Shown here one piece after another: positions 40,895-49,814 of a stretch of 64,000 bases of DNA (position 1 is its first letter; each line of letters starts with the position of its first letter). A model generated the notes under the pieces. That model made no database searches. It worked only from the letters and a program-made list of their open reading frames with translations, and was not told the DNA's origin. The DNA lies in the NCBI GenBank assembly GCA_035541875.1, contig DATKML010000015.1, positions 62,001 through 126,000 on the forward strand. The letters run 5' to 3'. Position numbers and translations under genes: made by a program. This DNA comes from JAJPHI01 sp035541875. GTDB taxonomy: Bacteria > Desulfobacterota > Binatia > Binatales > Binataceae.

Positions 40895-42232
40895 CTAGCG
40901 CGCGCGATTGGCGCGCGTGGCATCTTCGATACATTTGCGAAAAAGCGTGCAGTAATTGGTCTTGACGGCGAGCCCCTTCATTATACCGTCGAGACCGATG
41001 AGCGCGCGCAACAGAAAGATACTGTGGCGGGGAGATTTGTAGAGCTTGTGCTCAAAGGCCATCTCACTGACCTCGGTCGCCTTTGCCACGGCGTCATATT
41101 CATCCGGATGGTAGACGCGATCGATAATCACCGGCTCAAAGAGCACGTAAATCATTCTGACTAACGGCGCCGGATCCTGCCCGCGATCGAGATAGCCCAG
41201 CTTGAAGAGCGCCGTCGCGACTCCCTTGTCATCGCCGGCGAGCATCGACTGCGCCAGATGCAAGTAGGCGCGTCGAACCGTATCAGTGAAGTGGCGCACA
41301 GATCCGAAATCGAGGATGCCCAGATGGGGATGATAGGTGACCAGATAGTTACCGGGCTGGGGATCGGTATGCAGCGCGCCAAATTCGAGAATCTGGCGCC
41401 AGATTAATCGATAGTACTTGCGCGCCACCCAGGTGCGCAGTTCAAGGTCCCCGTGCTCGCCGAAAATATCGGATAAGCGGTACCCATCGAGATAGGTCAT
41501 CGTGAGCACACGATGGGTAGTCAGCTCCTTGATTACCCGCGGCACCATCACGTCCGGCTCGTCAGCCAGTAATCGACCGAACTCGGTTACGTTCCGCGAC
41601 TCGCTGATATAGTCGAGTTCTTCGCGCAAGCGCTCTTCGAGTTCAGCGTAGATATTCTTGGTATCGATCGGCTGACGCATCACGTCGCCGACCACCCTTT
41701 GCATCGCGCGCAAAAGCAATTTGAGATTGCTCAGGTCATGCTCAACGGTCTCGGCCACACCCGGATACTGAATCTTGACCGCAACCTCTTCGCCGTTTTT
41801 GAGCCGTGCGCGATGGACCTGACCCAGCGATGCGGCTGCGAAGGCTTCAGTCTCGAAGCTCGCGAAAATCTGCTCCGGCGGCTTGCCCAACTCATGCCGA
41901 AGCTGCTTCGAGATGAGCTTGTAGTCCATCGGCGGGACGCTCGATTGCGTCGTCTTGAGAATGTCGATCGCTTCGACAGGTAGAAGATCGTTGCGCGTCG
42001 AAAGCATCTGGATCAGCTTCATGAAGGCGCCACGCAGTTGCTTGGAGCTTTCAACGATACGGCGCGCGTTCTTGAGATGCGTCGAGAGCATCTCGCGCTC
42101 ATAATCAGCCGCTTCAAGAAAAGGCTTGCGGAGGGAGGTCCAGAGGTAGCTCGACCCGACTTGCGACGCGAGCCCGCCCATCTTTATCGCACGGCGGGCG
42201 CGTCCACTCGTGATGGTCTTTTTCTCCGCCAT
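40895..42232 (-). CDS. ABC1/AarF (UbiB-like) atypical kinase
   Basis: Protein-kinase-like ATPase of the UbiB/ADCK family, 445 residues. The family Ala-rich loop is AFAAASLGQVHRARL, followed by VAVKIQYPGV (nucleotide Lys), HTDPQPGNYLV and LGILDFGSVRHF. The KxGQ motif of UbiB reads KLIQ here (FMKLIQMLSTRND), so the Gly is replaced by Ile. Family members support ubiquinone or lipid metabolism. It is the last gene of the operon thiL-corC-corC-larB-aarF, 7 bp after larB. Confidence 0.88.
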   Translation of the reverse strand: MAEKKTITSGRARRAIKMGGLASQVGSSYLWTSLRKPFLEAADYEREMLSTHLKNARRIVESSKQLRGAFMKLIQMLSTRNDLLPVEAIDILKTTQSSVPPMDYKLISKQLRHELGKPPEQIFASFETEAFAAASLGQVHRARLKNGEEVAVKIQYPGVAETVEHDLSNLKLLLRAMQRVVGDVMRQPIDTKNIYAELEERLREELDYISESRNVTEFGRLLADEPDVMVPRVIKELTTHRVLTMTYLDGYRLSDIFGEHGDLELRTWVARKYYRLIWRQILEFGALHTDPQPGNYLVTYHPHLGILDFGSVRHFTDTVRRAYLHLAQSMLAGDDKGVATALFKLGYLDRGQDPAPLVRMIYVLFEPVIIDRVYHPDEYDAVAKATEVSEMAFEHKLYKSPRHSIFLLRALIGLDGIMKGLAVKTNYCTLFRKCIEDATRANRAR

Positions 42233-42239
42233 GCTGCTC

Positions 42240-43001
42240 TTACCGATCGAGTCCGACGCGATTGATCAATGTGGCAGCAAGCGCGGCGCCAAATCCGTTG
42301 TCGATATTAACCACGGTGAGACCGCCAGAGCAGCTGTTCAGCATCCCGAGCAGTGCCGCCAAACCGTTGAACGCCACACCATAGCCGACGCTGGTCGGCA
42401 CTGCGATAACAGGCTTATCGACCAGACCGGCCACCACTGAAGGCAGCGCTCCTTCCATCCCGGCAACGACGATCAAGACACTCGCCGTCTTGAGCGCATC
42501 GGCTTGCGCGGTCAAACGATGAATTCCCGCGACTCCGACGTCATAAATCCGTGCGATCCGATTCCCGAAAAGTTCCGCGCAGATAGCAGCCTCTTCAGCC
42601 ACCGGAATATCGGACGTGCCGGCGCTCAGCACAGCAACAACGCCGTGGCCGGACACAACCGGTTCGGTGGCAAGAACCATTCCGATACGCGCGTCCGCAC
42701 GATAGTCGAAGCCGCGCAACTTCTTCTTGATCGCGCGAGCCTTCTCGACGGAGAGGCGCGTGACGATCAGATTGACTTCGCGTTTGCGCATCTGGCGCCC
42801 GATCGCGACGATTTGATCGACGGTCTTGCCGTCGCCAAAGACCACCTCGGGCACTCCGCGCCGCAGCGTGCGATGGTTATCGAGGCGCGCAAAGCCGAGG
42901 TCGTCGAAAGGCAAATGGCGCAATTGCTTTAGAGCATCGGCAGCAGAAAGACGGCGTGCCGCTACGGCTTCGAGAATCGTCCCGATTTTGGCTTCCGTCA
43001 T
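42240..43001 (-). CDS. larB: Nickel-pincer cofactor biosynthesis protein LarB
   Basis: Makes the first step of the nickel-pincer nucleotide cofactor by carboxylating and hydrolysing nicotinate adenine dinucleotide; related to PurE. The 253-residue protein has the AIR-carboxylase-like domain: VVAVLSAGTSDIPVAEEAAI, YDVGVAGIHRLT, VVAGMEGALPSVVAGLVDKP, IAVPTSVGYGVAFNG and LLGMLNSCSGGLTVVNIDNG. Its start overlaps the CorC gene stop by 4 bp. larC and larE, needed to finish the cofactor, are not in the window. Confidence 0.9.
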   Translation of the reverse strand: MTEAKIGTILEAVAARRLSAADALKQLRHLPFDDLGFARLDNHRTLRRGVPEVVFGDGKTVDQIVAIGRQMRKREVNLIVTRLSVEKARAIKKKLRGFDYRADARIGMVLATEPVVSGHGVVAVLSAGTSDIPVAEEAAICAELFGNRIARIYDVGVAGIHRLTAQADALKTASVLIVVAGMEGALPSVVAGLVDKPVIAVPTSVGYGVAFNGLAALLGMLNSCSGGLTVVNIDNGFGAALAATLINRVGLDR

Positions 43002-44290
43002 CGTCGCTTTTGAACCTCGGGACGCAAAGGCCGATCAAGTTGGAGCACGAGTTCGCGGACCGCGCGCGCGTCACTACGAACGACCGTGATCGTCACGCTC
43101 CCGGCTTTCAATTGCTCACCGGGCTTCGGAATATGGCCAAGACGCTCAACCACAAGACCGCCAATCGTGGCATATTCGCCCTCTTCGGGCAGCTTCAGAT
43201 CGAAACGTTCGTTGAGTTTGGTAACCTCAGCCTGTGCAGCGACAAGCAGTGTCCTTGGACCGGTGATGCGAGCCAATTCTTCGCGCACGTCGTGCTCGTC
43301 TTCGATATCGCCGACGACCTCTTCGAGCAAATCTTCCATAGTGATAATGCCTGCGGCTCCGCCGTACTCATCGACGACCACGGCGAGACTTTCGCGCGTC
43401 CGCTGGAGAGCGATAAGAATCTCGTCCAAGGGCGTAGCTTCAGGAAAGTAGCTGACCGGTCGCATCACTTCACTCACGCTGCGCGATAAATCAGGCGCTT
43501 CTAGCAGATCGAAGGCATGCACAATTCCGATGATATTGACGATGCGATTCTGGAAGACGGGAATCCGCGTATAGCCCTCGCGTCGCACAAACTCGATCGC
43601 CTCCGCGATAGTCGTCTGCTCGGGCATCGCTTCAACACGCACCAGGGGCACCATCGCCTTGCGCGCCTCAGCGTTCGCGAAACGAAAGATCCGGCTGATC
43701 ATCTGCTGCTCAGTAGGCAAGATCGCGTCTTCGGCAGCCTCGGGCGTGAGTGCCAGCGTCGGTTTCCGCCGCACGAGCATCGCCAGATCTTCGCGACTGA
43801 GAAAGACGCTATCGGCGTCGGCGGCAACTCCGGTCATCCGCCGTAGCAGACGGCTGAACGCCGTCTCGGCAGCGAGGAGTGGCGACAATATAACGGCGAG
43901 AAAGCTGAGCGGGCGTGCAGCAAGATGCGCGAAGCGGTGCGGATTGTGCAAGGCCAGCAGCTTCGGCAACGATTCTCCCAGCAGGAGTGTCAGCGGCGCA
44001 AGAATAAACGGCGCCAGATACGCACGGCCGGGGCCGCGCTCGTTCAGGAAGCTGGTCAGTATCGAGGCGGCGATCACCGTGGCCAGGTTCGCTCCGGTAA
44101 GGAGCAGCGCCACTACGCGATCGCGGTTTTCGAGCAGGCGTCCGAGCACGCGAGCCGATTTGTCTCCGCTAAGGCGCTCGGCCCGGACCTTGAGATCGTC
44201 GGCAGCCACCAGCGCAATCTCACTCGCCGCGAAGAAGGCCTGCGTGACGATACAGGCGGCGAGCGCGCCGATTACACCCCACACGCTCAT
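42998..44290 (-). CDS. CNNM/CorC-type CBS-domain membrane protein (downstream copy)
   Basis: Membrane protein of the DUF21-CBS family implicated in Mg2+ or Co2+ transport (CNNM, CorC, HlyC-type). The 430-residue protein has an N-terminal DUF21 membrane domain (about 1-170; TQAFFAASEIALVAADDL), a CBS pair (VEAMPEQTTIAEAIEFVRRE, VMRPVSYFPEATPLDEIL) and a C-terminal CorC_HlyC domain. The linker VDEYGGAAGIITMEDLLEEV is diagnostic. The start overlaps the stop of the paralogue upstream by 4 bp. Confidence 0.92.
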   Translation of the reverse strand: MSVWGVIGALAACIVTQAFFAASEIALVAADDLKVRAERLSGDKSARVLGRLLENRDRVVALLLTGANLATVIAASILTSFLNERGPGRAYLAPFILAPLTLLLGESLPKLLALHNPHRFAHLAARPLSFLAVILSPLLAAETAFSRLLRRMTGVAADADSVFLSREDLAMLVRRKPTLALTPEAAEDAILPTEQQMISRIFRFANAEARKAMVPLVRVEAMPEQTTIAEAIEFVRREGYTRIPVFQNRIVNIIGIVHAFDLLEAPDLSRSVSEVMRPVSYFPEATPLDEILIALQRTRESLAVVVDEYGGAAGIITMEDLLEEVVGDIEDEHDVREELARITGPRTLLVAAQAEVTKLNERFDLKLPEEGEYATIGGLVVERLGHIPKPGEQLKAGSVTITVVRSDARAVRELVLQLDRPLRPEVQKRR

Positions 44291-45492
44291 CGTCGCATCC
44301 TGACGACTTCGACGGTCGCGCCACGCACGCGCTGTATTCCCAGCTCGAAGTTACCGATACGGATTTTTTCGCCACGGCGCGGAACGCGCTTGAGGAGCCG
44401 CAAAATCAATCCGCTCAGAGTCTCCGATCCGGCGCCCACAAAGGCAGATCCATCGTTGATCGTTTCGCGCAGACGACTCAGTTCGATCGCGCCTGAGACC
44501 AGCCATTCACCGGGACCGACCAGCTTGATCTCGGGTCCTTCGAAGTCGAATTCGTCACGGATTTCCCCAAACAGTTCTTCCAGAAGGTCCTCAAGCGTAA
44601 TCAGACCCATCAGACCGCCGTACTCGTCGACTACCAGCGCGAGTTGAAAGCGCCCGCGCCGCATCTCATCGAACAGTTCGCCAAGCGGTTTGGCCGGCGG
44701 TACGAAGTAGGCAGGTCGCACCAAGCGAGCAAGACGCGGAGCGCCCGGCTCGAGCCGCCGCATCACCAAATCCTTGATATGCAGAACGCCGACGATATTG
44801 TCCGGCGCGTTGCGATAGATCGGAACCCGCGAGAAATGTCCCTTCGCGACCTCGGTATTGAGCCGATCGGGTGGCGTATCGATATCGATCGCAAAGATCT
44901 TGTCTCGCGGCGTCATGATTTCGGAGACCCGCCGAGTACCGAAATCGAACACGCGATTAATCAGCTCTCGCTCCTGCGGTTCCACTTCACCAGTGACTTC
45001 GCCCGCGCGTAACAGGGCCTTGAACTCTTCTTCCGAAACCGGCTCGGGTTGCGGAGGTTCAATCGTTGGAATGAAGCGGCGACTGAGCGGATAAGTCAGC
45101 CTGGAGACCGCGGCGAGCGGGCGAGCCGTGATACGTGCGACGCCGGCAGGATGGCCCAGCGCGAAGGTCTTGGGCGTGATATCGCAAAATACCAGCACCA
45201 CAACGAGCATCACCGAGGCCGACACCCACGCGCCGGCCGGCCCGATCAGCCACAACAGGAATGCCGTAGCGAGACACTCGGCGAAGACATTGCAGACCTC
45301 GTTGAACGCGATAATCATCGTCAGCGTTTCGAGCGGACGCTCCATCAGACGATTGAATGCGCGGCGCACCGCTGAGCTGAGTTGCTCGCGCGTATGCTCC
45401 ATTCGGATCAGCGCAAACAGCGCGGTCTCCGAAGCCGCTAGCAACGCGCTCATTAGCAACAGCAGCGCAACGCCTAGAAGCAACCCGGCCAA
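44287..45492 (-). CDS. CNNM/CorC-type CBS-domain membrane protein (upstream copy)
   Basis: Tandem paralogue of the following gene, 401 residues, with the same layout: DUF21 membrane domain (MSALLAASETALFALIRMEH), CBS pair with RVSEIMTPRDKIFAIDIDTP, and the linker VDEYGGLMGLITLEDLLEEL before the CorC_HlyC domain. It begins one base after the thiL stop, so the two are coupled. Neighbouring CorC-type pairs may form heteromers; this is inference. Confidence 0.92.
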   Translation of the reverse strand: MAGLLLGVALLLLMSALLAASETALFALIRMEHTREQLSSAVRRAFNRLMERPLETLTMIIAFNEVCNVFAECLATAFLLWLIGPAGAWVSASVMLVVVLVFCDITPKTFALGHPAGVARITARPLAAVSRLTYPLSRRFIPTIEPPQPEPVSEEEFKALLRAGEVTGEVEPQERELINRVFDFGTRRVSEIMTPRDKIFAIDIDTPPDRLNTEVAKGHFSRVPIYRNAPDNIVGVLHIKDLVMRRLEPGAPRLARLVRPAYFVPPAKPLGELFDEMRRGRFQLALVVDEYGGLMGLITLEDLLEELFGEIRDEFDFEGPEIKLVGPGEWLVSGAIELSRLRETINDGSAFVGAGSETLSGLILRLLKRVPRRGEKIRIGNFELGIQRVRGATVEVVRMRR

Positions 45493-45493
45493 G

Positions 45494-46510
45494 CTATTTC
45501 CTCACGCTGCGCAACTGATCCCATCCGCTGAGCCGTTGCGTGAGGTCCGCTACAGGATGGCCATCGTCGAGCAGCCGGGCGCCCTTGGTTGCGACAATTC
45601 GTCCGATACGAGTGACCTGGACGCCGAGCTTCTTCGCAAGCGCGCTATTCGAGAACATTGCTTTGGTGCAGAAGAGCAGTTCGTAATCCTCGCCCCCGGT
45701 CAGCGCGAGCTCCGGGTCGTCACCCTTCACCACGCAGTAGGCGGGCGATAACGGAATGGCTCGCAATTCGATCTCAGCCCCGACACCACTCCGTTCAAGG
45801 ATATGGCCAAGGTCCTGCCAAAGCCCGTCACTGATATCGATCGCAGCAGGCGCAGGTTTGATGCGAGCAAGCTTCCTGCCGGCCGCGATGCGCGCCGTCG
45901 GACGGAGGAAACGATCGATCAGGAAATCGCGGGCGGCACCGCGTGCTTTAACTTTGCGATCCAGGAGACGGAGTCCCAGCGCTGCATCGCCCAGCGTACC
46001 GGTAACGTAAATGTGATCGCCCGGTCGTGCCCGATCGCGGCGCATAATTCCCGCCTGAGCCTCACCTAGCAGGGTAATCGTAATCGCGAACTGATCGGCT
46101 CGCGTGATATTGCCGCCGACAATATCGACCTGCTCGTTGCGGGCCGTCTGCCGCAACCCTGCATAAAGCTGATCAAAGAATGCAGCTTCGAGACCGGGGC
46201 GAATCGCCAAATTAATCACGCAGAAAGTAGGCGTCGCGCCCATCGCGGCGACATCGCTCAGATTGACTGCTAATGCCCGCGCCCCGAGCTCCTCGGGCGT
46301 CGTCCAATTGAGCCTGAAATGAACTCCCTCGACCATCGAATCGATCGTGATTACCTGCTGATGGCGTGACGCTGCCAGCACGGCGCAATCGTCGCCAACC
46401 CCCAGGATCGTGCGACGACTTTGCGGGAGATCGGCGCAAAGCCGCGCGATCAACTCAAATTCGCCCAACGGGCGGCTATTCTTACGTCGAGAAGTAGGGC
46501 TTGGGCTCAA
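45494..46510 (-). CDS. thiL: Thiamine-monophosphate kinase
   Basis: Phosphorylates thiamine monophosphate to thiamine diphosphate. The 338-residue ThiL contains GEFELIARLC, the metal/ATP loop GVGDDCAVLAASRHQ, ITIDSMVEGVHFRL, AVNLSDVAAMGATPTFCVIN, VGGNITRADQF and ISDGLWQDLGHI. The frame starts with TTG at 46510; a TTG at 46468 would begin at the usual LGEFEL, so the exact start is uncertain. It heads the thiL-corC-corC-larB-aarF operon. Confidence 0.94.
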   Translation of the reverse strand: MSPSPTSRRKNSRPLGEFELIARLCADLPQSRRTILGVGDDCAVLAASRHQQVITIDSMVEGVHFRLNWTTPEELGARALAVNLSDVAAMGATPTFCVINLAIRPGLEAAFFDQLYAGLRQTARNEQVDIVGGNITRADQFAITITLLGEAQAGIMRRDRARPGDHIYVTGTLGDAALGLRLLDRKVKARGAARDFLIDRFLRPTARIAAGRKLARIKPAPAAIDISDGLWQDLGHILERSGVGAEIELRAIPLSPAYCVVKGDDPELALTGGEDYELLFCTKAMFSNSALAKKLGVQVTRIGRIVATKGARLLDDGHPVADLTQRLSGWDQLRSVRK

Positions 46511-46698
46511 GTCAGAGACGGATCACCCAAAGTAAGTCCGCTGAGAGCGGCACAGAAGTGTCCATTCACTTAAAGGCTAAAGCATCGCCGTTGAGGCATC
46601 AAGGGCAGACCTTAGCCGGGGAGACTTTCCAGTGTCGAAACACTCTGATTTGCGCTATGTGTGATTGAGATTCTGCATCGATTGGGCGAGATGGACGG

Positions 46699-47556
46699 AT
46701 GGTTGTTGAACAGAATCGGCCGGTAGCTCCAGGCGAAGCAATGCGGTTGGACGCGATTTCTTCACCGGTGGCGGACTGTGTGAACCTCCAATTCACGGAA
46801 GCAGATGGAGTCACCGTCCTGACGATCAATCGTCCGGAAGTTCACAATGCGATTAGTCTCGCGACGATGGCCGAAATCGAGCGCGTGCTGGATTGGCTTG
46901 AGGCTGCGCCATCAGTTGCTGCTTTGGTCCTGACCGGCGCGGGCGATCGCAGCTTCGTCTCCGGCGGCGACCTGAAAGATTTCGAGCGCATCACGACTCA
47001 TGACGCGGCGGTCTCGATGTCCCGTCGGATGCAACTGATCACTGCACGCTTGCGTGCGCTCTCGTTTCCGGTGATCGGTGCTATTAACGGCGATTGCCTG
47101 GGCGGCGGATGCGAAGTCGCGCTTGCCTGCGATATTCGGATAGTAAGCGACAAGGCACGATTCGGTTTCAAACAGGTGAATCTCGGCATCACGCCGGCTT
47201 GGGGTGGTCGTCGCCGTCTCGTCCGGATCGTTGGCCGGTCACGAGCCTTGACCTTGCTGCTCACCGGCGATCTGATCGATGCGGCCGCAGCGCTACAGAT
47301 GGGGCTCGCCAGCGAAGTTGTGGGGCAAGCGGAGGTTCTGGCGCGCGCTACCGCGCTAGCCCGTGCGATCGCAGGTAATCCGCGGATGGCGGTGCAGGCG
47401 ATCAAGCGGATGGTCAACGAAGACGAAACTGCGGACGGGGAATATATTCGCGCGCTTGAAGCTGATCTTTTCGCTCGAACCTGGATCTCCAACGACCATC
47501 AGGAGGCGCTCGACGCACGCAAGGAACGCCGCGAGCCTCGCTTCAAGGGACGCTAA
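46699..47556 (+). CDS. Enoyl-CoA hydratase/isomerase-family protein
   Basis: Crotonase-fold enzyme, 285 residues. The oxyanion hole is formed by FVSGGDLKDF and INGDCLGGGCEVALACDIR. The first catalytic Glu of rat crotonase (Glu144, GGGCE) is present, but the second (Glu164, in FGQPEILLG) is Gln here (FGFKQVNLGITP). Hydratase activity is thus doubtful; a decarboxylase or isomerase role fits better, as in methylmalonyl-CoA decarboxylase, which also reads VNLG at this place. It lies 28 bp before the acyl-CoA mutase gene, presumably in one operon. The start may instead be the ATG at 46741. Confidence 0.85.
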   Translation: MVVEQNRPVAPGEAMRLDAISSPVADCVNLQFTEADGVTVLTINRPEVHNAISLATMAEIERVLDWLEAAPSVAALVLTGAGDRSFVSGGDLKDFERITTHDAAVSMSRRMQLITARLRALSFPVIGAINGDCLGGGCEVALACDIRIVSDKARFGFKQVNLGITPAWGGRRRLVRIVGRSRALTLLLTGDLIDAAAALQMGLASEVVGQAEVLARATALARAIAGNPRMAVQAIKRMVNEDETADGEYIRALEADLFARTWISNDHQEALDARKERREPRFKGR

Positions 47557-47584
47557 CCCCACGGACGGGTAGAAGGAACTCAGC

Positions 47585-49276
47585 ATGGCGGGTGAACTTC
47601 AGAGCAATTCAGTGGCAAGCATCAAGTCGGGCGAGTCTTCAAACGGCACCAAGGCCAATGGTGCGACGCACAGTCCCAAGGCGGCATCTCATACGCCGCG
47701 AACGTCATCCGGCCTCGAACTCGACGCAATCTATACCCCGGCCAGTATCGCGGGACTCGACCCCGCAAAAGATATCGGCGCTCCCGGCGAATATCCTTTT
47801 ACGCGCGGCGTGCAGCCAACGATGTATCGCGGCCGGCTCTGGACGATGCGTCAGTACAGTGGTTTCGGCACGCCCAAGGAATCGAATCAGCGTTACAAAT
47901 GGCTGCTCGAACAGGGCCAGACCGGTATTTCGGTAGCGCTCGACCTGCCCACCCAACTAGGACTCGATTCCGACGACCCCCAGGCGATCGATGACGTCGG
48001 ACGTGTAGGCGTTGCGATCGACACGCTGGCCGACATGGAGATGCTCTTCGATGGTATCCCGCTCGAACGGGTCAGCACCTCCTTTACGATCAACTCTACG
48101 GCCGCGGTCCTGCTCGCGATGTACCTCATCGTCGTGGAGCGCCAAGGCGTACCTGCCAACAAGATCGCGGGGACAATCCAGAACGATATTCTCAAGGAAT
48201 ATGCGGCGCGCGGCACTTGGATTTTTCCGCCGGAGCCGTCATTGCGCCTGATCGTCGATACGATCGAACATTGCCTAACCCATGCTCCGCGCTTCAATCC
48301 GATCAGCGTGGCGGGCGCACATTTTCGCGACGCTGGGGCAACCGCTGTTCAGGAACTCGCCTTCACACTTGCCGACGGCTTGACCTACGTCCAACGATGC
48401 GTTGATCGGGGGATGAACGTTGATCAATTCGGCCAGATCATCAGCTTCTATTTCTATACGCACAACGATTTCTTCGAAGAAGTCGCCAAGTATCGCGCCG
48501 GTCGCCGCTTGTGGGCTCGCTTTATGAAAGAGCGTTTCGGCGCAACCGACCCGCGCGCGATGATGTTCCGCTTTGGCGTCGTATGCGGCGGCAGTACGCT
48601 CACCGCGCAGCAACCGCAGAACAACATCACGCGCGTCGCCTATCAGGCCCTGTCGTCGGTCCTGGGGGGCGTGCAATCCGTCTTCACTGCTGCCTGGGAC
48701 GAAGCCTTCGCGATTCCCACAGAGCAGACAGCCGAACTCGCCCTGCGCACACAACAGGTGCTTGCTTACGAAACCGGCGTGCCCAACGTTGTCGATCCAC
48801 TAGGCGGCTCCTACTTCGTCGAAGCGCTGACCGACAAGGTTGAACGCGAGGCCCGCGCGATTATCGAACGGATCGAGCAGAGGGGCGGGATGGTCTCTTG
48901 CATTCAGAGCGGAATGATCCAGAAAGAGATCGCGCTCGAGGCGTACCGCTATCAGCAGCGGGTCGAGAACGGTGAGCAGGTCGTGGTCGGCGTTAATCGC
49001 TTCACGCGCAACGAGCCGGAGCGTGCTCAGATGGCGCTCTACCAGGCGGATCCTGCCCTGGGTGCGCGTCAACGCGAGGAGCTGGCGCGCGTGAAGGTAT
49101 CGCGTGATCAGACGCAGGTCACACGAGCACTGGCCAATTTGCGAGATGGAGCGCGGGGCAACGTCAATCTGATGGAACCGATCATCGAAGCGGTCAAGGC
49201 CTATGCAACCCTCGGCGAGATCTGTGGAGTACTGCGCGACGAATTCGGTGTCTTCAACGAACCTGTCGGATTGTGA
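47585..49276 (+). CDS. Coenzyme B12-dependent acyl-CoA mutase, large subunit
   Basis: Catalytic subunit of a methylmalonyl-CoA mutase-family enzyme, 563 residues, without the B12 domain (encoded by the next gene). Key segments: VQPTMYRGRLWTMRQYSGFG with the Tyr corresponding to the MCM substrate Tyr, VALDLPTQLGLDSDDPQAID, GTIQNDILKEYAARGTWIFP, PSLRLIVDTIE with the Arg of MCM, and ISVAGAHFRDAGAT with the catalytic His. MCM's SLRTHSQTSGWSLTAQ reads FRFGVVCGGSTLTAQ here, so the substrate may differ. AGAAGGAAC precedes the ATG. The N-terminal 35 residues are Ser/Thr/Lys-rich and outside the family. Confidence 0.9.
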   Translation: MAGELQSNSVASIKSGESSNGTKANGATHSPKAASHTPRTSSGLELDAIYTPASIAGLDPAKDIGAPGEYPFTRGVQPTMYRGRLWTMRQYSGFGTPKESNQRYKWLLEQGQTGISVALDLPTQLGLDSDDPQAIDDVGRVGVAIDTLADMEMLFDGIPLERVSTSFTINSTAAVLLAMYLIVVERQGVPANKIAGTIQNDILKEYAARGTWIFPPEPSLRLIVDTIEHCLTHAPRFNPISVAGAHFRDAGATAVQELAFTLADGLTYVQRCVDRGMNVDQFGQIISFYFYTHNDFFEEVAKYRAGRRLWARFMKERFGATDPRAMMFRFGVVCGGSTLTAQQPQNNITRVAYQALSSVLGGVQSVFTAAWDEAFAIPTEQTAELALRTQQVLAYETGVPNVVDPLGGSYFVEALTDKVEREARAIIERIEQRGGMVSCIQSGMIQKEIALEAYRYQQRVENGEQVVVGVNRFTRNEPERAQMALYQADPALGARQREELARVKVSRDQTQVTRALANLRDGARGNVNLMEPIIEAVKAYATLGEICGVLRDEFGVFNEPVGL

Positions 49277-49287
49277 GGATCGCTTCG

Positions 49288-49701
49288 ATGGATCGCGCCA
49301 TACGCATTCTTATCGCCAAACCCGGGCTCGACGGCCATGACCGCGGCGCTAAGGTAATCGCTTACGCACTCCGCGATGCGGGCATGGAGGTCGTCTATAC
49401 GGGCCTTCGTCGTAGCACCGACGAGATTATCTCGGCCGCTCTGCAGGAAGATGTCGATGCGATCGGGCTTAGTATCCTCTCCGGGGCTCATATCGCGCTG
49501 ACAGAGAAGATCCTCGCGAGCCTCAAAGAGTCTGGCGCCGATGAGATCGCCGTGTTTGTCGGCGGAACCATCCCACCTGGCGACGTCGAGCCACTCCAAC
49601 AAATGGGCGCTGCCGGAGTCTTTCCTACGGGAACACCTCTCAGTGCGATTGCGCCAGCGATCCGCGAGGTGGTTAGCGCGCGTCGTGCCGCGCAAAGTTG
49701 A
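49288..49701 (+). CDS. Cobalamin-binding small subunit of acyl-CoA mutase
   Basis: B12-binding partner of the mutase, 137 residues. The lower-axial His motif DxHxxG is GLDGHDRGAK, followed by VVYTGLRRSTDEII, AIGLSILSGAHIALTEKIL and FVGGTIPPGDVEPLQQMGAA, the family loops. An ATG at 49288 with GAGGA eight bases upstream is preferred; a GTG at 49273 overlapping the large-subunit stop would add five residues. The two-gene split is like isobutyryl-CoA and hydroxyisobutyryl-CoA mutases. Confidence 0.93.
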   Translation: MDRAIRILIAKPGLDGHDRGAKVIAYALRDAGMEVVYTGLRRSTDEIISAALQEDVDAIGLSILSGAHIALTEKILASLKESGADEIAVFVGGTIPPGDVEPLQQMGAAGVFPTGTPLSAIAPAIREVVSARRAAQS

Positions 49702-49814
49702 AGACCGCCTGACCCATCGAAACGCCTTAAGGTTGCTATGGCGATCACCTGCGCGCTCGGCTAAACCATTGCTTCATCCGACGCCGCAAGGCGCTCTCGA
49801 TGAGGTACATAGCG

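Noticed and set aside
46511..46698. A TPP riboswitch in the gap upstream of thiL, suggested by a CTGAGA
   Set aside because: CTGAGA is on the plus strand, opposite to thiL, and the other conserved parts of the THI element were not found.
49273..49287. GTG start for the mutase small subunit
   Set aside because: The ATG at 49288 has GAGGA at a suitable distance and the extra five residues match no family; the GTG remains possible through overlap with the previous stop.
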